Origin: Verrucomicrobiota bacterium
GTDB taxonomy: Bacteria; Verrucomicrobiota; Verrucomicrobiia; Opitutales; Opitutaceae
Length of the DNA: 5,491 bases
NCBI GenBank assembly: GCA_023430825.1
Contig: JAEYYL010000027.1
Coordinates: 1-5,491, forward strand
Direction of reading: 5' to 3'
Positions 4,852-5,491 of this stretch are shown in pieces. Numbering within the stretch: position 1 is the stretch's first letter; the number at the start of each line of letters is the position of its first letter. The position numbers were made by a program, and so were the translations under genes. The notes beneath the pieces are model-generated. The model ran no database searches, had not been told where the DNA came from, and saw nothing but the letters and a program-made list of their open reading frames with translations.

Positions 4852-5491
4852 TCAGTCGCATGAGACATAGCCGACAACAGCAGCGGATCTCGTGTCGAGC
4901 GCCCAAACCATAATATGCGCAAGTGGCATCGCCTCCTGCTTCGAGATCATCTCCCACTTGCAAACGACAATCCAACAATCGCCGTTCGAGTGTCGCCCGA
5001 GGTATGCGGCGACTGGAACAACTGCCAGGCTTTCGTCATACCACTGGTCCGGGTTCTTCTCTCTCTCCTTCAGTGCCAGCTGATACTTCTCTTCGGCCTT
5101 CTTCTCGAACGTATCGATTTGCTCCTGCGGTGTGCCCGGCGGAAAAAACTCCTGATCGCGAGCTGGCCAGAGCATCGTCTGTCGATTGCGGCCGCGATTC
5201 AGCGCACGGAGACATAGCTCCAAACTGCGCGAATCAAAACTCTGCGACTTTGCTTTTGCGATCAGCGCATCCGCGAAGAGCTGCCACTTCGCGCTCCAAC
5301 CCGCAGTCGTCATGCCGGAATAGCGATGCTCCTCCGGCTGATTGAAGAAGCGCTTCGCGAGCGCCTCTTCAGCGGCCGATTCTTTCGCCGGCAAGGCGAA
5401 GTCGATCTTGACGACCGGAACGTCTGAAGCTGCGGCGCTCAACTCTGCCGCCGTCGTGATCGGTGCCGCCGGCGGCAATGCGGCCGCGCAC
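4852..5491 (-). CDS. Hypothetical protein, 5' end outside the window
   Basis: The frame is open from the window edge to TGA at 4854-4852, giving 212 residues in view. An internal TTG at 5478 is not preferred as the start, because the frame continues upstream as CAAALPPAAPITTAAE. The Cys plus Ala/Pro-rich start looks like the end of a secretion or lipoprotein signal followed by a flexible linker, but the true N-terminus is not visible. After the linker come a mixed region (KIDFALPAKE), helical stretches around FFPPGTPQEQIDTFEKKAEE and KYQLALKEREKNPDQWYDE, and a C-terminal beta-like part (SNGDCWIVVCKWEMI, then LAHIMVWALDT and VVGYVSCD). I do not recognise a family. Composition and frame integrity support a real gene; secretion is inferred. 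Confidence 0.75.
   Translation of the reverse strand, partial: CAAALPPAAPITTAAELSAAASDVPVVKIDFALPAKESAAEEALAKRFFNQPEEHRYSGMTTAGWSAKWQLFADALIAKAKSQSFDSRSLELCLRALNRGRNRQTMLWPARDQEFFPPGTPQEQIDTFEKKAEEKYQLALKEREKNPDQWYDESLAVVPVAAYLGRHSNGDCWIVVCKWEMISKQEAMPLAHIMVWALDTRSAAVVGYVSCD

Overview
This is a GC-rich 5.5-kb window of bacterial chromosome. It holds three gene regions separated by two long, repeat-filled non-coding tracts. The window suggests a soil or aquatic bacterium with a repeat-rich genome. An Opitutaceae/Verrucomicrobiota-type genome is my best guess, from the divergent AraC regulator/uroporphyrinogen-decarboxylase-like pair and the dispersed intergenic repeats. This is inference; there is no rRNA or marker gene to settle it.

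Layout: positions 1-486 contain no supportable gene but are packed with fragments of at least three dispersed repeat families. At 487-1323 (minus) is an AraC-family regulator. It is divergent, across 83 bp, from a URO-D/MtaA-superfamily protein at 1407-2477 (plus). The gap carries two abutting, imperfect 23-bp direct repeats, a plausible operator. The regulator probably controls its neighbour, whose substrate cannot be read from the sequence. Converging on this gene is a minus-strand unit of three small genes. In transcription order these are a YciI-like protein (3572-3231), a two-helix membrane protein (3188-2922) and a small lipoprotein (2925-2527). The last two overlap as GTGA behind a strong Shine-Dalgarno, so they are probably translationally coupled.

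Positions 3573-4851 form a 1.3-kb graveyard. It contains a tandem repeat of about 2.3 units with 267-bp spacing, each full unit able to form a long stem-loop. Next comes a short, unmistakable remnant of a sensor histidine kinase (F-box and G2-box). Beyond it are a possible zinc-knuckle remnant of a transposase C-terminus, a bipartite hairpin, and a cluster of four short dyads. The window ends inside a minus-strand gene of unknown function whose 5' end lies outside (4852-5491).

I see no CRISPR array, tRNA, rRNA or intact mobile element, and no convincing new multi-gene system. The most unusual signals are the non-canonical metal-site region of the URO-D-like protein, the histidine-kinase scrap trapped between repeat modules, and the tandem stem-loop repeat.
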